Shown here: positions 9,773 through 20,755 of the stretch, piece after piece
Layout: each line of letters begins with the position of its first letter
Numbering within the stretch: the first letter of the stretch is position 1
Assembly: GCA_948144175.1 (NCBI GenBank)
Contig: CANXME010002283.1
Location: forward strand, 247,669 to 311,668
Source of the DNA: Closterium sp. NIES-65
Lineage: Eukaryota > Streptophyta > Zygnematophyceae > Desmidiales > Closteriaceae
Reading direction: 5' to 3'
DNA length: 64,000 nucleotides
Notes under the pieces: model-generated
The model's database searches: none
The model's input: only the letters and a program-made list of their open reading frames with translations
Told to the model about the DNA's origin: nothing
Translations under genes and position numbers: made by a program

Positions 9773-10302
9773 TCACAGTACAAGCAAGGTCAAGAAGTGA
9801 GCAAGTGAGGCCAAGTAGGCACAAGACGGAAGCATCGTACAGAAGCGCTGATGATCACAAGGCGGAAGTGCCTTGGTAAAGATATCAGCAGTGTTGGCCT
9901 CAGAGGCCACGTAAGCAAGGCGCAGCTGACCACGCTGGTGCAGCTCACGAGCAAGGAAGTAGCAAAGAGCAATGTACTTCGTTCTGTGCTCCAGTCTGTG
10001 CTCCCGACACAAGGCCAGCATGGCCTTGTTGTCTACGTACAGAACTGGAGGAGAACGAGGCGGCTCTCCTAGGTCAATCAGCAGGTAGGTGAGCCAGCAT
10101 AGCTCCCGTGCAGCCATGGCCCCCGCGTAGATCTCAGCCTCACAGCTGGAGCCGAGAACAAAAGACGAGCGGGTAGACCGCCACGAAACAGAGCCGGAAC
10201 CAAGGCTGAAGGTGTAACCCTATGAGGACCGCTGCGTAGCCTGGTCGTTAGCCCAAGAAGCGTCTGCGTGACCTGTGAGGACCACTGAACGTCGCCCTCC
10301 AA
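9773..10302 (-). pseudogene. pol: E3 RNase H region
   Basis: Motifs LYVDNKAMLALCREHRLEHR, YIALCYFLARELHQRGQLRL and ASEANTADIFTKALPPCDHQ identify the copia RNase H and tail, as in E2 and E4. The region immediately follows RT in the same polyprotein and is broken. Confidence 0.82.
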
Positions 10303-11780
10303 GTACTAGCCCCATGCCCGACGTACTGCACAAGTAGCGCAACACCCTCTTCGCTGCAGCCATGTGCTCTGGTCGGTGTCTCCCAGGAGCAACATAGCGT
10401 GCCAAGATGCTAAGAGGGTATGCAAGGTCAGGTCGTGTGCAGGTCATCAGGTACATGAGGCATCCAACAAGCTCTGGGTACGGGCCACTCGGCTCTACGG
10501 ACTCATCCGAAGGCAGAGCTGAGAGCGAGTGGCGAGTAGACAGAGGAGTGGCCTGAGGCGAGGAGTACGTGAAGTCGAAGCGCTGAAGGACCTGCTGCAC
10601 CATGTGTGACTGAGTTAGGGTAATGGTGCGCTGTGCTCTGTCCCGGGTGATCTGCAAGCCAAGGTAGCTGCGCAGTTCACCCAGGTCTGTGCACGTGTGT
10701 CTCTTCTGCAGCTCGGACTTCACGTGGGCGAGTCCAGCAGTGTCAGCAGTGGCAAAGACCAAGTGTTCGACGTACACGAGGATGTAGAACGGCGGCAAAG
10801 AGGTGTCGGTGCGCAGAACAGCGACGGGTCGGCAGTAGAAGGAGCAAACCCAAGAGCCGCAAGAGGTAGTCCTCAGTGTGTCGTGCCACTCACGGGGCGC
10901 CTAGCGGAGACTGTAGACTGGCCGCCGGAGGCTCCACTGGGTACCAGGAGGAAACGACCCACTGAAGCCAGGTGGGCGGCGCAGCCAGATCTCCTCGTGC
11001 AGGCTGCCCTTCAAGAAAGCTCTGCTGAAGTCAAGAGAGTGAAGCTTGTAGTCGCGCTGAGCGGCTATGTGCAGTAGCACCCGAAGAGTGGTCATCTTCG
11101 GGGTGGGAGAGAAGGTCTGAAAGTAGTCAACTCCCTGCCGGTGACTGAAGCCTCGAGCCACGTAACGCGCCTTGAAGACAGGCGGAGAACCCGGCGGCCG
11201 CTTCACCCTGAAAATCCACATGCCACTGACGATGTTCGCCCCAGGTGGGGGAACCTCGTCCACGTAGGTGCGTGTGGACTTCCAGGAAGCCATCTCTGCG
11301 TCCATGGCTGACTGCCACTGTGAGGAGTAGGGACCCTCGATCGCCTCAGCGTACGATTGAGGAGTCGGGATGTCTGGTGCATCCGGGTCTCCCTCAGGGG
11401 CAATCAGTGTGGACACGAGATGAAGCAAAGCAGCAGCAAAATACTGGAACTCCTCCTGCCTGTCCTCAAGGACGTCCGTGCTAAGAGCACACTCACCCCC
11501 GACGGACGGAGGGCAGACAGACTCAGACTCAGCAACAAGACTAGCAGCGTAGTCTAGACGACAGCGAGCAGCAAAGTCGACAAGCTCAGCAACCAAGGCA
11601 GACGCAGCAGTGGACTCAAAGGAAGGGTCAATGACAACAGTAGCCAGGAGATGCGTGACAGTAGGACTGGCAGCACGAAGAGAGTCAGACTCCGGGTCAG
11701 CAAGGACAGGAAGAGAGGACTCTGGAGGAGACGGCAACGGGACATGAAGAGGAGCAGTGGAAGGACGCAGTGCCATCTGG
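10220..11780 (-). pseudogene. pol: E3 reverse transcriptase region
   Basis: Two long open stretches cover RT. The first (11776-10901) contains SPPESSLPVLADPESDSLRA, MASWKSTRTYVDEVPPPGAN, ARGFSHRQGVDYFQTFSPTP and LHSLDFSRAFLKGSLHEEIW. The second (10798-10220) contains the polymerase loop and LRSYLGLQITRDRAQRTIT, then VGCLMYLMTCTRPDLAYPLS. The role is reverse transcription of the element RNA. Confidence 0.85.
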
Positions 11781-11912
11781 TGGTCAGAACATTATAGCTT
11801 ATGCTTTTGTGTAGGCTGTAGTGGGGTATCCCATAGGGGGTACAACCCAATTAGGGTTAGTACTTGTACCCACTTCACTCATAGTTCATTCATTCTCGTT
11901 CTCATTTTCTCA
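11781..11912 (+). repeat. E4 5' LTR (132 bp)
   Basis: It begins TGGTCAGAACATTATAGC, a variant of the family start TGTCAGAACAT, and ends ATTTTCTCA, abutting the primer-binding site. Its 3' third is closer to the E7 LTR than to E4's own 3' LTR. Confidence 0.85.
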
Positions 11913-11926
11913 TGGTATCGAGCAGG
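11913..11926 (+). other. E4 primer-binding site
   Basis: TGGTATCGAGCAGG follows the LTR directly, as in E7. It resembles the complement of the plant initiator tRNA-Met 3' end. Confidence 0.8.
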
Positions 11927-12129
11927 TTCCCTCGTGGGAACTGTTCCTAGGGCCCACCGATCCTCCCTTTTTTTTTCCTGCCCGGGGCGCGTCCTGCCCC
12001 TGCCCGAAGCGCGCCTAGGGTCGCGCCCTTCTTAGCGGCCCGTCGCGTCGCCCTTAGCGGCCTGTCGCATCGCCCTTAGCGGCCCGTCGCGCCGCCCTTA
12101 CGGCCACGTCGCGCAGCCCTAACGGCCGC

Positions 12130-12850
12130 GTCGCGCCGCCCTTTAACAAGCGGCGCGTCGCCGCCCTTCTCCTGCGGCCCACCGCCCTCAACTGCGGCCC
12201 CGCCGCCCTCATCTGCGATGCCGCCGCCCTCAACTGCTGCGGCCCTGCCGCCTTCAACTGCTGCGGCCCCGCCGCCCTCAACTGCGGCCCCGCCGCCCTT
12301 CTCTGCGGCCCCGCCGCCCTCTGCTGCGGCCCCGCCGCTCTCACCTGCGGCCCCGCCGCTTTCACCTGCGGCCCCGCCGCCCTCAACTACTGCGGCCCCG
12401 CCGCCCTCAACTGCTGCGGCCCCGCCGCCCTCAACTGCGGCCCCGCCGCCCTCAACTGCAGCGGCCCCGCCGCCCTCAACTGCGGCCCCGCCGCCATCAA
12501 CTGCTGCGGCCCCGCCGCCCTTCTTTGCGGCCCCGCCGCCCTCTGCTGCAGCCCCGCCGCCCTCACTTGCGGCCGAGCCGCTTTCACCTGCGGCCCCGCC
12601 CCTCTCGTTGGCGGCCCCGCCGCCCTCACCTGCGGCCCCGTCACCTGCTGCAGCGCCGCCCGCCGCCCGGGTTTCCCGACCCGTCCCACCCAGCCGAGCA
12701 GCCGACCGCCGCGCCGCCCTGCAGCAGCACCGCCGAGCCGCTCAGCAGCCGAGCACCCGAGCCGCCCTGCAGCCGAGCCACCCAGCAACCGAGCCGCCCT
12801 GCAGCTGAGCCGCCCAGCCGCCGAGCCGCACTGCAGCCAAGCCGCCCAGC
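12130..12850 (+). repeat. E4 leader minisatellites
   Basis: Tandem units built on CTGCGGCCCCGCCGCCCTCAA fill 12170-12660, followed by shorter GCCGAGCCGCCC units to about 12850. Long Pro/Ala/Ser and Arg/Ala/Gly frames on both strands here are repeat by-products. Confidence 0.82.
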
Positions 12851-12860
12851 CGCCCAGTAC

Positions 12861-14054
12861 ATAGTCACTCGCCTTCCTGACTCCCTTCGCGTAGTCAGGG
12901 ACCACTTCCTCTCAGTCTGTCCCACCACTCTCACTATTGACCTCCTCGAGAAGTCCCTTCTAGCGAGCGAGAAGAGCATAGTCGCTGTAGGGGCCTCTCG
13001 TGGTGACCCGCGCACCCCCATCTTTGAGGGGTGCTCCCCCTCCCCCCTTCTGCCCTCTGTTGCCTCTGGTGCTACGGCCGACCTCCTTGGTCTTGAGTCG
13101 GTCGGTGGGGCGTCCGCCCCTAGTGGGAGACGCCGCTCTGGCAAGGGCAAAGGGGGCAAGGGCGTTGGAGGAGCGAGCGGGAGCGGTGGAGGTGGAGGCG
13201 GCGGGGGGAGTGGGGGTGGCGGTGGGAGTGGAGGTGGGGGAGGAGGTGTCGGTGGCGGCAGTGGACGCGGAGGCGGCAGCGGCGGTGGTGGTGGGAGCGG
13301 AGGTGGCGGAGGTGGTGGCGGTGGAGGCGGCGGCGGAGGCGGCAGTGGTAGCGGAGGCGGCGGAGGCGGCAGAGGCGGCGGGGGTGGCGATGGAGCTGGT
13401 CGCGGGTCTACGCAGAGGAGTGGTTCCGGTGGTGGCCAGCGCCAGCAGCAGCAGCGCGGTCGTTAGACCGTGTCCCCTCAGCAGCTCCGTGAGTGGTACA
13501 CTGCACGCCAGCGGGGTGGGGGTTTTGGTCCGGGCACCTACGTCCTGCGCACCGGCGACCGTGCGGGTGAGCAGTGTGGGGGTGCGCAACCCACCCAGCG
13601 CTGCTTTGGCCGCCTAACGGACGCGTGGCGTCGCCAGTTCCCGGAGGCCACAGAGATCCCTCGCTGGGGCGAGCTGTCTAGGGCGGGAGTTGCTATCTAT
13701 GATTTTGATTTTGATTCTGCCATGTATGCTGTGTCTATTAGTGATGAGGGTGACTGTTACCGGTGTTTCCCGCCCGATCCGGGCATTGGGACTGCTGCTC
13801 TAGGTACTGGTGAGGCTGCTGCCCTAGGTGCCTGTGACGCTGCTGCTCTAGGTGCTCGTGCGTCTGAGTCCTCAGGTACTGGTGAGTCTACGCTCTCAGA
13901 AACTGCGCCGGCTTCGGCCTCCCTCACCTTCACCCTTGACTCTGGAGCTTCTCGCTCCTTCTTTCGGGACCGCACCACACTCACGCCGCTTCATCGGCCG
14001 GTTGCGGTGTCTTTGGCTGACCCCTCTGGGGGCCCTCTTGCGCAGCAAGGGTGA
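12861..14054 (+). pseudogene. gag: E4 Gag and protease region
   Basis: The sequence joins the leader to mid-Gag (TRLPDSLRVVRDHFLSV), then the Gly-rich basic tail (GKGKGGKG and GGG runs to 13440), then the Cys/His knuckle region TYVLRTGDRAGEQ and the protease motif LDSGASRSFF near 13940-13970. Gag packages the RNA and the D-S-G protease matures the polyprotein. This stretch is broken and incomplete relative to E7. Confidence 0.8.
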
Positions 14055-14900
14055 CGTCACTGAGGTGTTGATCGACTGGATCCGCGCAGCTCGTCTCCAG
14101 CTCAGAGAGAGTTTCGGCTCGGACTTTCCTGTTTTGCGTCTGCAGTAGGACAGAGGAGGGGAGTTTTCCTCTGCCCGTCTGGGAGCCTTCTGTCGGGCAC
14201 AGGGCATCCGCCAGACCTTCACGCTTCCGGCCTCTCCACAGCGAAATGGGATTGCTGAGCGCCGCATTGGCATGGTCATGGATGTCGCGCGTACGTCCAT
14301 GATTCATGCGGCTGCCCCCCATTTTCTGTGGCCATTTGTGGTTCAGTACGCCGCGCATCAGCTCAACCTTCAGCCCCGTGTCTCCTTGCCAGAGACCTCC
14401 CCCGCCTTGCGGTGGACAGGGAAGGTTGGCGATGCGTCTGCATTTCGGGTCTGGGGATCTCGGGCGTTTGTCCGCGACTTGTCTGCGGACAAGCTGTCCC
14501 CCCGTGCTGTTCCTTGCGTCTTCCTTGGCTTCCCCCCTGACGCGCCTGGCTGGCAGTTTTACCACCCCACCACGCGCCGTGTTCTGTCCTCCCAGGACGT
14601 CACCTTTGACGAGTCGTACTTACTACCGTCTCTTCCCCTACCGCACTGCGCCCCTCCCCCCGCCGCCGCTCTTCCTTGCACCAGGTGCTACTCAGGTTCG
14701 TGTCTGGGGATCTCGGGCGTTTGTTCGCGACTTGTCTGCGAACAAGCTGTCCCCTCGTGCTGCTCCTTGCGTCTTCCTTCGCTTTCCCCCTGACGCGCCA
14801 GGGTGGCAGTTCTACCACCCCACCTCTCGCCGTGTCTGTCCTCCCAGGACGTCACGTTTGACGAGTCGGTCCCCTACTACCGCCTCTTCCCCTACCGCAC
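14055..14900 (+). pseudogene. pol: E4 integrase region
   Basis: Visible integrase pieces are LRSKGDVTEVLIDWIRAARL, the Glu motif QQNGIAERRIGMVMDVART-like block near 14240-14300, and the C-terminal GKVGDASAFRVWGSRAF block, which carries the copia GKGY-like end. The part is broken. Confidence 0.8.
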
Positions 14901-15920
14901 TCCGTCCCTCCCCCCGCCACCGCTCTTCCTTGTGCCAGGTCCCCCCCCGGTAGACCCCCTCCCTCCTCAGGGTCCTGCCCCTTCAGGTGTGTCCCAGGTA
15001 GACGCATTCGAGCCTGTCGAGGTAGCTGTAGACTCTGGTGCTGCTAGAGGTGCTGAGCCTGCGGGTGCCGGATCTGCGGGTGCCGGGTCTGGGGGTGCTG
15101 AGTCTGGGGGTGTTGAGACTGGAGGTGCTGAGCCTGGGGGTGCTGAGTCTAGGGGTGCGGAGCCTGGGGGTGCTGGGTCTGCTCGTGTGGCCGCCGGTGG
15201 TACTTCGTCGAGGCGGGAGCCGCTCTCTCCACAGGAGCTGCGCGTGTGGTTCGCCCGCCGCTGGAGACGTGCTGCTGAGTCTGGGGGTGTTGGCGCTGGT
15301 GTTTCTATTGGTGCTGGTGCGTCTGGGGGTGCTGCTGAGGCAGCTAGTGCTGACGGTCCTACTTGAGTTGGTGCTGCTGGAGCTGGAGCTACTGGGGGTG
15401 TTGGGGATGGTGTTTCTACAGGTGCTGGTGCGTCTGGGGGTGCTGCTGAGGCAGCTGGTGCTGACGGTCCTACTGGAGTTGGTGCTGCTGGAGCTGGAGC
15501 TGCTGGGGGTGTTGGCGCTGGCGGTGCTGCTGGCGCTCGTGCTTCTGAGGGTACTGGAGTTGGCGCTGTTGGAGCTGGAGGTTCTGCTGGCGCTGGTGCT
15601 GCCGCTGGGGGTACTGGTGCCGTACTTGCTGGTTCTAGAGGCGCTGCGTGGCCGAGGCCGTACTTCGTTCCGCTCCTGGAGCAGGTTCTTGGTCTCCCGC
15701 CCTCTACTGCTCCTCCCCTAGAGTGTCCATCGCCTGCCCAATCGCAGTCACAGTTACCGCCCGCCTCCTCTCTACCTGCTCCTTCTCCCTACACTGGTCC
15801 TACTGGAGGTCTTGCAAAGCGTCGTGAGCCTGCGTCTCGTCCCGCGTCACCTGTTCGTCCTGCTCGCACTAGTGGTCGTACTACGCGTCCGCGTCCTCTT
15901 GCGGTCCCCGGCACACACCA
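14900..15920 (+). repeat. E4 integrase-RT linker minisatellites
   Basis: 15-bp units encoding Glu-Pro/Ser-Gly-Gly-Ala run over about 15050-15180. Longer Gly/Ala/Val-rich repeats run over 15260-15620. This is the polyprotein linker and has no recognised domain. Confidence 0.75.
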
Positions 15921-15921
15921 G

Positions 15922-17907
15922 ATGGCACTGCGTCCTTCCACTGCTCCTCTGCGTGTCCCGTTGCCGTCTCCTCCAGAGTCCTCTCTTCCTTCTCTTGCTG
16001 ACCCGGAGTCTGACTCCCTTCGTGCTGCTAGTCCTTCGGTCACGCGCCTTCTTGCTACTGTCGTCACTGACCCTTCCTTTAAGTCTGCTGCTGCATCTGC
16101 TCTTGTTGCTGAGCTTGTCGACTTCGCTGCTCGCTGTCGTCTAGACTATGCTGCCAATCTTGTTGCTGAGTCAGAGTCTGTCTGTCCTCCGTCCGTCGGG
16201 GGTGAGTGTGCTCTTAGCACGGACGTCCTTGAGGACAGGCAGGAGGGGTTCCAGTGCTTTGCGGCTGCTTTGCCCCATCTCGTGTCCACGCTGATTGCCC
16301 CTGAGGGAGACCCGGATGCACCAGACATCCCGACTCCTCGATCGTACGCTGAGACAATCGAGGGTCCCTACTCCTCTCAGTGGCAGTCGGCCATGGATGC
16401 AAAGATGGCTTCTTGGAAGTCCACAGGCACCTATGTCGACGAGGTTCCCCCACCTGAAGCGAACATCGTCAGTGGGATGTAGATCTTCAGGGTGAAGCGG
16501 CCTCCGGGTTCTCCGCCTATCTTCAAGGCGCGTTACGTGGCTCGAGGCTTCAGTCAGCGGCAGGGAGTTGACTACTTCCAGACCTTCTCTCCCACCCCGA
16601 AGATGACCACTCTTCGGGTGTTGCTGCACATAGCCGCTCAGCGCGACTGCGAGCTTCACTCTCTTGACTTCAGCACTGCTTTCCTGCAAGGTAGCCTGCA
16701 CGAGGAGATATGGCTGCGCCGCCCTCCTGGCTTCACTGGGTCGTTTCCTCCTGGCACCCAGTGGAGCCTCCAACGGCCAGTCTACGGTCTCCGCCAGGCG
16801 CCCCGTGAGTGGCACGAAGCACTGAGGACTACACTTGCGGCTCTTGGGTTTGCTCCTTCTACAGCCGACCCGTCGCTGTTTCTACGCATCGACACCTCTT
16901 TGCCGCCGTTCTACATCCTCGTGTACGTCGACGACCTGGTCTTTGCCACTGCTGACACTGCTGGACTCGCCCACGTGAAGTCCGAGCTGCAGAAGAGACA
17001 AACGTGCACAGACCTGGGTGAACTGCGCAGCTACCTTGGCTTGCAGATCACCCGGGACACTGCACAGCGCACCATTACCCTGACTCAGTCACACATGGTG
17101 CAGCAGGTCCTTCAGCGCTTCGGCTTCACGTACTCCTCGCCTCAGGCCACTCCTCTGTCTACTCGCCACTCGCTCTCAGCTCTACCTTCGAATGAGTCCG
17201 TAGAGTCGAGTGGCCCGTACCTAGAGCTTGTTGGCTGCCTCATGTACCTGATGACGTGGACACGACCTGACCTTGCATACCCTCTTAGCATCTTGGCACG
17301 CTATGTTGCTCCTGGGAGACACCGACCAGAGCACATGGCTGCAGCGAAGAGGGTGTTGCGCTACTTGTGCAGTACGTCGGGCATGGGGCTAGTGCTTGGA
17401 GGGCGACGTCGAGTAGTCCTCACAGGTCACGCTGACGCTTCTTGGGCAAACGACCAGGCTACGCAGCAGTCGTCACAGGGTTACACCTTCAGCCTTGGCT
17501 CCGGCTCTATTTCATGGCGGTCTACCCGCTCGTCCTCTGTTCTCGGCTCCAGCCGTGAGGCTGAGATCTACGCATGGGCCATGGCTGTACAGGAGCTACG
17601 CTGGCTCACCTACCTGCTGACTGACCTAGGAGAGCCGCCTCATTCTCCTCTAGTTCTGTACGTAGACAACAAGGCCATGTTGGCCTTGTGTCGGGAGCAC
17701 AGACTGGAGCACAGAACGAAGCACATTGGTCTCCGCTACTTCCTGTCTCGTGAGCTGCAGCAGCGTGGTCAGCTGCGCCTTTCTTACGTGGCCTCTGTGG
17801 CCAACAATGCTGATATCTTCACCAAGGCCCTTCCGCCTTGTGATCATCAGCGCTTCTGTACTGTGTTAGGTCTTGTGCCTACCTGGCCTCACTTGCTCAC
17901 TTCTTGA
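15922..17907 (+). pseudogene. pol: E4 RT and RNase H region
   Basis: Long open frames (15922-16482 and 16492-17907) cover the pre-RT block SPPESSLPSLADPESDSLRA, RT motifs ARGFSQRQGVDYFQTFSPTP, LHSLDFSTAFLQGSLHEEIW and ILVYVDDLVFATADTAG (the DD polymerase pair near 16930), then VGCLMYLMTWTRPDLAYPLS. RNase H follows with ADASWANDQATQ and REAEIYAWAMAVQELRWL, and the tail is LVPTWPHLLTS at the stop, 17905-17907. It is the longest continuous RT-RNase H frame of family A in this window. Confidence 0.88.
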
Positions 17908-18117
17908 TCTTGTTTGTACTGTCTTCTTTCTATACCTGCCCTTGCTTGTTTTACCTTTATATATATGACCTTGCATGTGAACTGGCCTTGTGGCCTTACT
18001 CTTGTGCTTGGACTGTGTGGTGACTTTGTGATCCACCCTGAGCTTGCTTTGCTTCGCTTTGCTTTGCTTGACTGGTCTTGTGACCACTTGTTCTCCCCCA
18101 CTTTGCCTATGGGGGTG

Positions 18118-18250
18118 TGTCAGAACATTATAGCTTATACATTTGTGTAGGCTGTAGTGGGGTAGCCCATAAGGGGTACAACCCAATAAGGGTTAGTACT
18201 TGTACCCAACTGTTTCATAGTTTATTCATTTCCATTCTCACTTCTCGTCA
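18118..18250 (+). repeat. E4 3' LTR (about 133 bp)
   Basis: It begins TGTCAGAACATTATAGC after the polypurine tract (TGGGGG at 18110-18115) and ends near CTTCTCGTCA. The exact end is uncertain because the two LTRs differ most there. Confidence 0.8.
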
Positions 18251-18866
18251 CGTACAGCAACAGCCGTTGTTCGCCTGTTAGTGCTAACGGGGCTTCGCCA
18301 ACTTCGCGCGCACTGTTTTGCCAAACCTCGCACTGCTGGCCTGGCCGTATCGGCCTACGGTTCTGGACTAACCCGAGCCTCACTGCCAGCATAACACTAG
18401 CTAGCTCGCACACACCGCGTTACCGTTTGCATGTTTCGCGCATAAATGTTCGCTCATGCCTTCGCTCACATTTTGTACTCGTTTGACACCTTAGTGCAAT
18501 CCTCGCTACCTCGATCCATTGCACCCGTAACACTCGCACAAGACAAACCTCTCGCCACTGAACTGCATGCTTCAAGTTTCAAGCTATAATACCCTGAAGT
18601 TGAAGCTGATAGTTGGGCCACGGTTTTAAGGACATTGTCGCGTCTGTGCGAATATTGACACTTCGTTGGCAGGGGTAATGACTCCGAGCCTTCGCGTCGA
18701 CTGACATGCGACCCGTAACAGATACCATGCAGACATCTCGCATGTTGCTCATACAAATTCTTGGTGTCTCTCGCGTCTCTCGCGCGCGGGCAGGCTGAAC
18801 CGAATGTCTCTCGCGTAACTCACGCAGCCTCCCTACGTTGTCTGCATTTCCAATTTGTCGCATATT
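18251..18866. other. Native spacer between E4 and E5
   Basis: No domain, RNA gene or repeat family is recognised. Short CTCTCGCG repeats occur at 18765-18815. A 133-codon minus frame (18980-18579) overlaps the E5 LTR and lacks any recognisable motif. Confidence 0.5.
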
Positions 18867-19369
18867 TGTTGGAGAATCGGGTTTCTGCCGCCCCAGCCCT
18901 TTGCACACAAGCAGCAGCAAGGGGGAATGTCGGCGATGAATCAGAGGCTTTGGGAAGTACTTCGAAAGTTCCACCACCAATCAGATTTCAGCCGAAGACT
19001 CGATACAGTTCAAAGCTGCCTTCAAACCGAAGTGTTGGCAGTTTCTACAGGTTTCTACACATCAGAATCAGCTATAACAGAAATATCCAGAGTTTTCTCA
19101 TTCATGCACCTCATGTGGCACTCAAAGTCACTCAAGGTCCATCCAATCTAGATTGTGCCCAAGTTACCAGGGAAGTTACATTGTCTATCAGCCTAGTTTG
19201 AGCTTTCAATCTGTCTTGTTTGTGATGCCTATAGAGTTGTGCTTTAGTGGGCTTGTTAATCTTGAACATAGTGAAGTTTTACCTCATCCAGTCAATTCCA
19301 GCAGCCCTGCTAAGACTTTCCAGCCAAGTTCCAGCCCTCCAGTAGTCACAGCTACTCTGTTTTACAATT
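18867..19369 (+). repeat. E5 5' LTR
   Basis: It begins TGTTGGAGAATCGGG. The canonical CA end is at 19366 (TTTTACA); three more bases (ATT) precede the primer-binding site. Matching the flanking ATATT duplication suggests that the LTR includes these three bases. Confidence 0.88.
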
Positions 19370-19384
19370 TGGTATTAGAGCTCG
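19370..19384 (+). other. E5 primer-binding site
   Basis: TGGTATTAGAGCTCG is complementary to the plant initiator tRNA-Met 3' end with one mismatch in the first 12 bases. Confidence 0.85.
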
Positions 19385-19435
19385 TCGTTTCGATCAACCT
19401 AGCCCACCACCTTCCTATCCTAGCACCATACGAAC

Positions 19436-20755
19436 ATGGAGGGAGACAATCCATCTGGTCCTGCACTCCAGCCAGCCGCAGGAGCTTCAGAGTCAACATC
19501 AGCAGCTACTGGATTAGTGGAAGCAGTTGCACCAGGCAGTCCTTCAACAACATACTCACCACTCACCTCCTTCATGCCTAAGCTTCACCTCCCCAAGTTC
19601 AACGGCAAAGATTTTCCAACATGGGCAACTCAGTTTGAGCTCACTGCATCCCTTCTTAATCTGTGGCCTTACTACACTGGAGAAGCAGCCAAACCAGCAG
19701 CAGATGCTTCAGAAGCTGAAAAACGACTTTACGAACGACGCAACAAGGAGGCCTTCCTCTACCTACTCAATAGCATTCACGAGCAGCAGTTGAAGTCGCT
19801 CCTGCCCTGTTCTACCAAGGCAAACAGTGCAGAGGAAGCATGGAGCCCACTGAAGACTATGCACCAGTCAAAATCCGAGAGCAGCCAAGCCGAGATGTGG
19901 AGCCGCTTCATGAATCTGAAGATGGAAGAAGATGAATCAGCACAAGCCTACCTAAAACGAGCTGAAACAATGTTGGAGGAATCAGCAGCGATCGGCTTGG
20001 AGAATCCAGAGTCTTATTTCAAGACCGTCATCCTCACCGGCCTTACACCGGAGTGGGACACTTTCCGTGCAACACTACAAGCGCTCCCGCAGTCAATGAA
20101 GAGTCGTGCGTTCATCTTTGAGGCCCTTGTCAACGAGCAGCAGAGTCGAGACCTTGCACGGAACAAGCGGAGTGACGAGGGTGCGTGGAGTGCTGCAGCA
20201 GCTACAAGATATGGCAACCAATCCCAGAGGCAAGGAAATTTCAGCCCAAACCGCCCTCAACCATACTATGGTACGAATTTTCAGTCACCTTCCAACCCAT
20301 ACAAACCCTCTCGTTTTGCTCAGTCAAGTCCTCCCTATAAGTCAAGTCCCTATTTCCAGCCAAGGCCTTCTATTCCCAATCAATATCAGCCTAGGAATGC
20401 AAGAGTTAATCCGCCAAGAATCAATAATTTCAGCCAAGCCTCGCATGCTAAAAAGTTCAATTTTGAGTGTTTTTGTTGTCATGAGTGGGGTCATCCGTGG
20501 TATGCTTGTCCTAAGAAGCCTCCTAATTGGGTTCCCCCTCCTCAGCTACTATCTGAAAAGGGTAAGGCAGCCATAGCAAATATAGCAAGTCATTCTACAA
20601 GTCAAAATGAGTCCAAAGATTCTGATGGTCCTGTCCTTTTCAATGCTGCTACTTGCATGCACGTTTTTTCTACTAGTAGTGAGGAGTTTATTCTTGATAG
20701 TGGTTGTTCTGAAACCCTATCAGTCCATTCTCAAATATTTTCAGCCCTCGTATGA
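19436..20755 (+). CDS. gag: E5 Gag-protease
   Basis: ATG at 19436 opens a 439-codon frame. Residues ~45-230 are the copia Gag domain (FMPKLHLPKFNGKDFPTWAT at the start; later AYLKRAETMLEESAAIGLEN). After a Pro/Ser/Tyr/Gln-rich stretch comes a canonical C-x2-C-x4-H-x4-C zinc knuckle (CFCCHEWGHPWYAC, about 20467-20508). The D-S-G protease motif FILDSGCSETL is near 20690-20720. Gag binds the RNA and builds the particle, and the protease matures the polyprotein. The first ATG after the primer-binding site is the natural start. Confidence 0.88.
   Translation: MEGDNPSGPALQPAAGASESTSAATGLVEAVAPGSPSTTYSPLTSFMPKLHLPKFNGKDFPTWATQFELTASLLNLWPYYTGEAAKPAADASEAEKRLYERRNKEAFLYLLNSIHEQQLKSLLPCSTKANSAEEAWSPLKTMHQSKSESSQAEMWSRFMNLKMEEDESAQAYLKRAETMLEESAAIGLENPESYFKTVILTGLTPEWDTFRATLQALPQSMKSRAFIFEALVNEQQSRDLARNKRSDEGAWSAAAATRYGNQSQRQGNFSPNRPQPYYGTNFQSPSNPYKPSRFAQSSPPYKSSPYFQPRPSIPNQYQPRNARVNPPRINNFSQASHAKKFNFECFCCHEWGHPWYACPKKPPNWVPPPQLLSEKGKAAIANIASHSTSQNESKDSDGPVLFNAATCMHVFSTSSEEFILDSGCSETLSVHSQIFSALV

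Larger units (their letters stand above)
9468..11780 (-). mobile_element. E3: family A 3' half
   Basis: Minus-strand order is linker end, RT, RNase H, 3' UTR, polypurine tract, and 3' LTR (9468-9593). The copy stops at 11780, where the plus-strand LTR of E4 begins. Gag, protease and integrase of E3 are not found on the far side of E4, so E4 did not simply insert into a whole E3. It carries a few breaks in the coding part that remains. Confidence 0.88.
11781..18250 (+). mobile_element. E4: family A copy with mismatched LTRs
   Basis: Order is 5' LTR (11781-11912), primer-binding site, leader repeats, Gag part, protease, integrase, linker, RT, RNase H, polypurine tract, and 3' LTR (18118-18250). 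The copy has many breaks and some domains are only partly represented. The two LTRs differ at roughly 16 of 132 positions, and the 5 bp outside them do not match (TCTGG against CGTAC). This suggests a product of recombination between copies or later loss of one flank. Confidence 0.88.

Noticed and set aside
11781-18250. E4 as a simple insertion into E3
   Set aside because: The missing 5' half of E3 is not found right of 18250, and the 5 bp on each side do not match.
18466-18980. Minus-strand frames in the spacer left of E5
   Set aside because: They overlap the E5 LTR end or lack any motif, and no splice signals support them.
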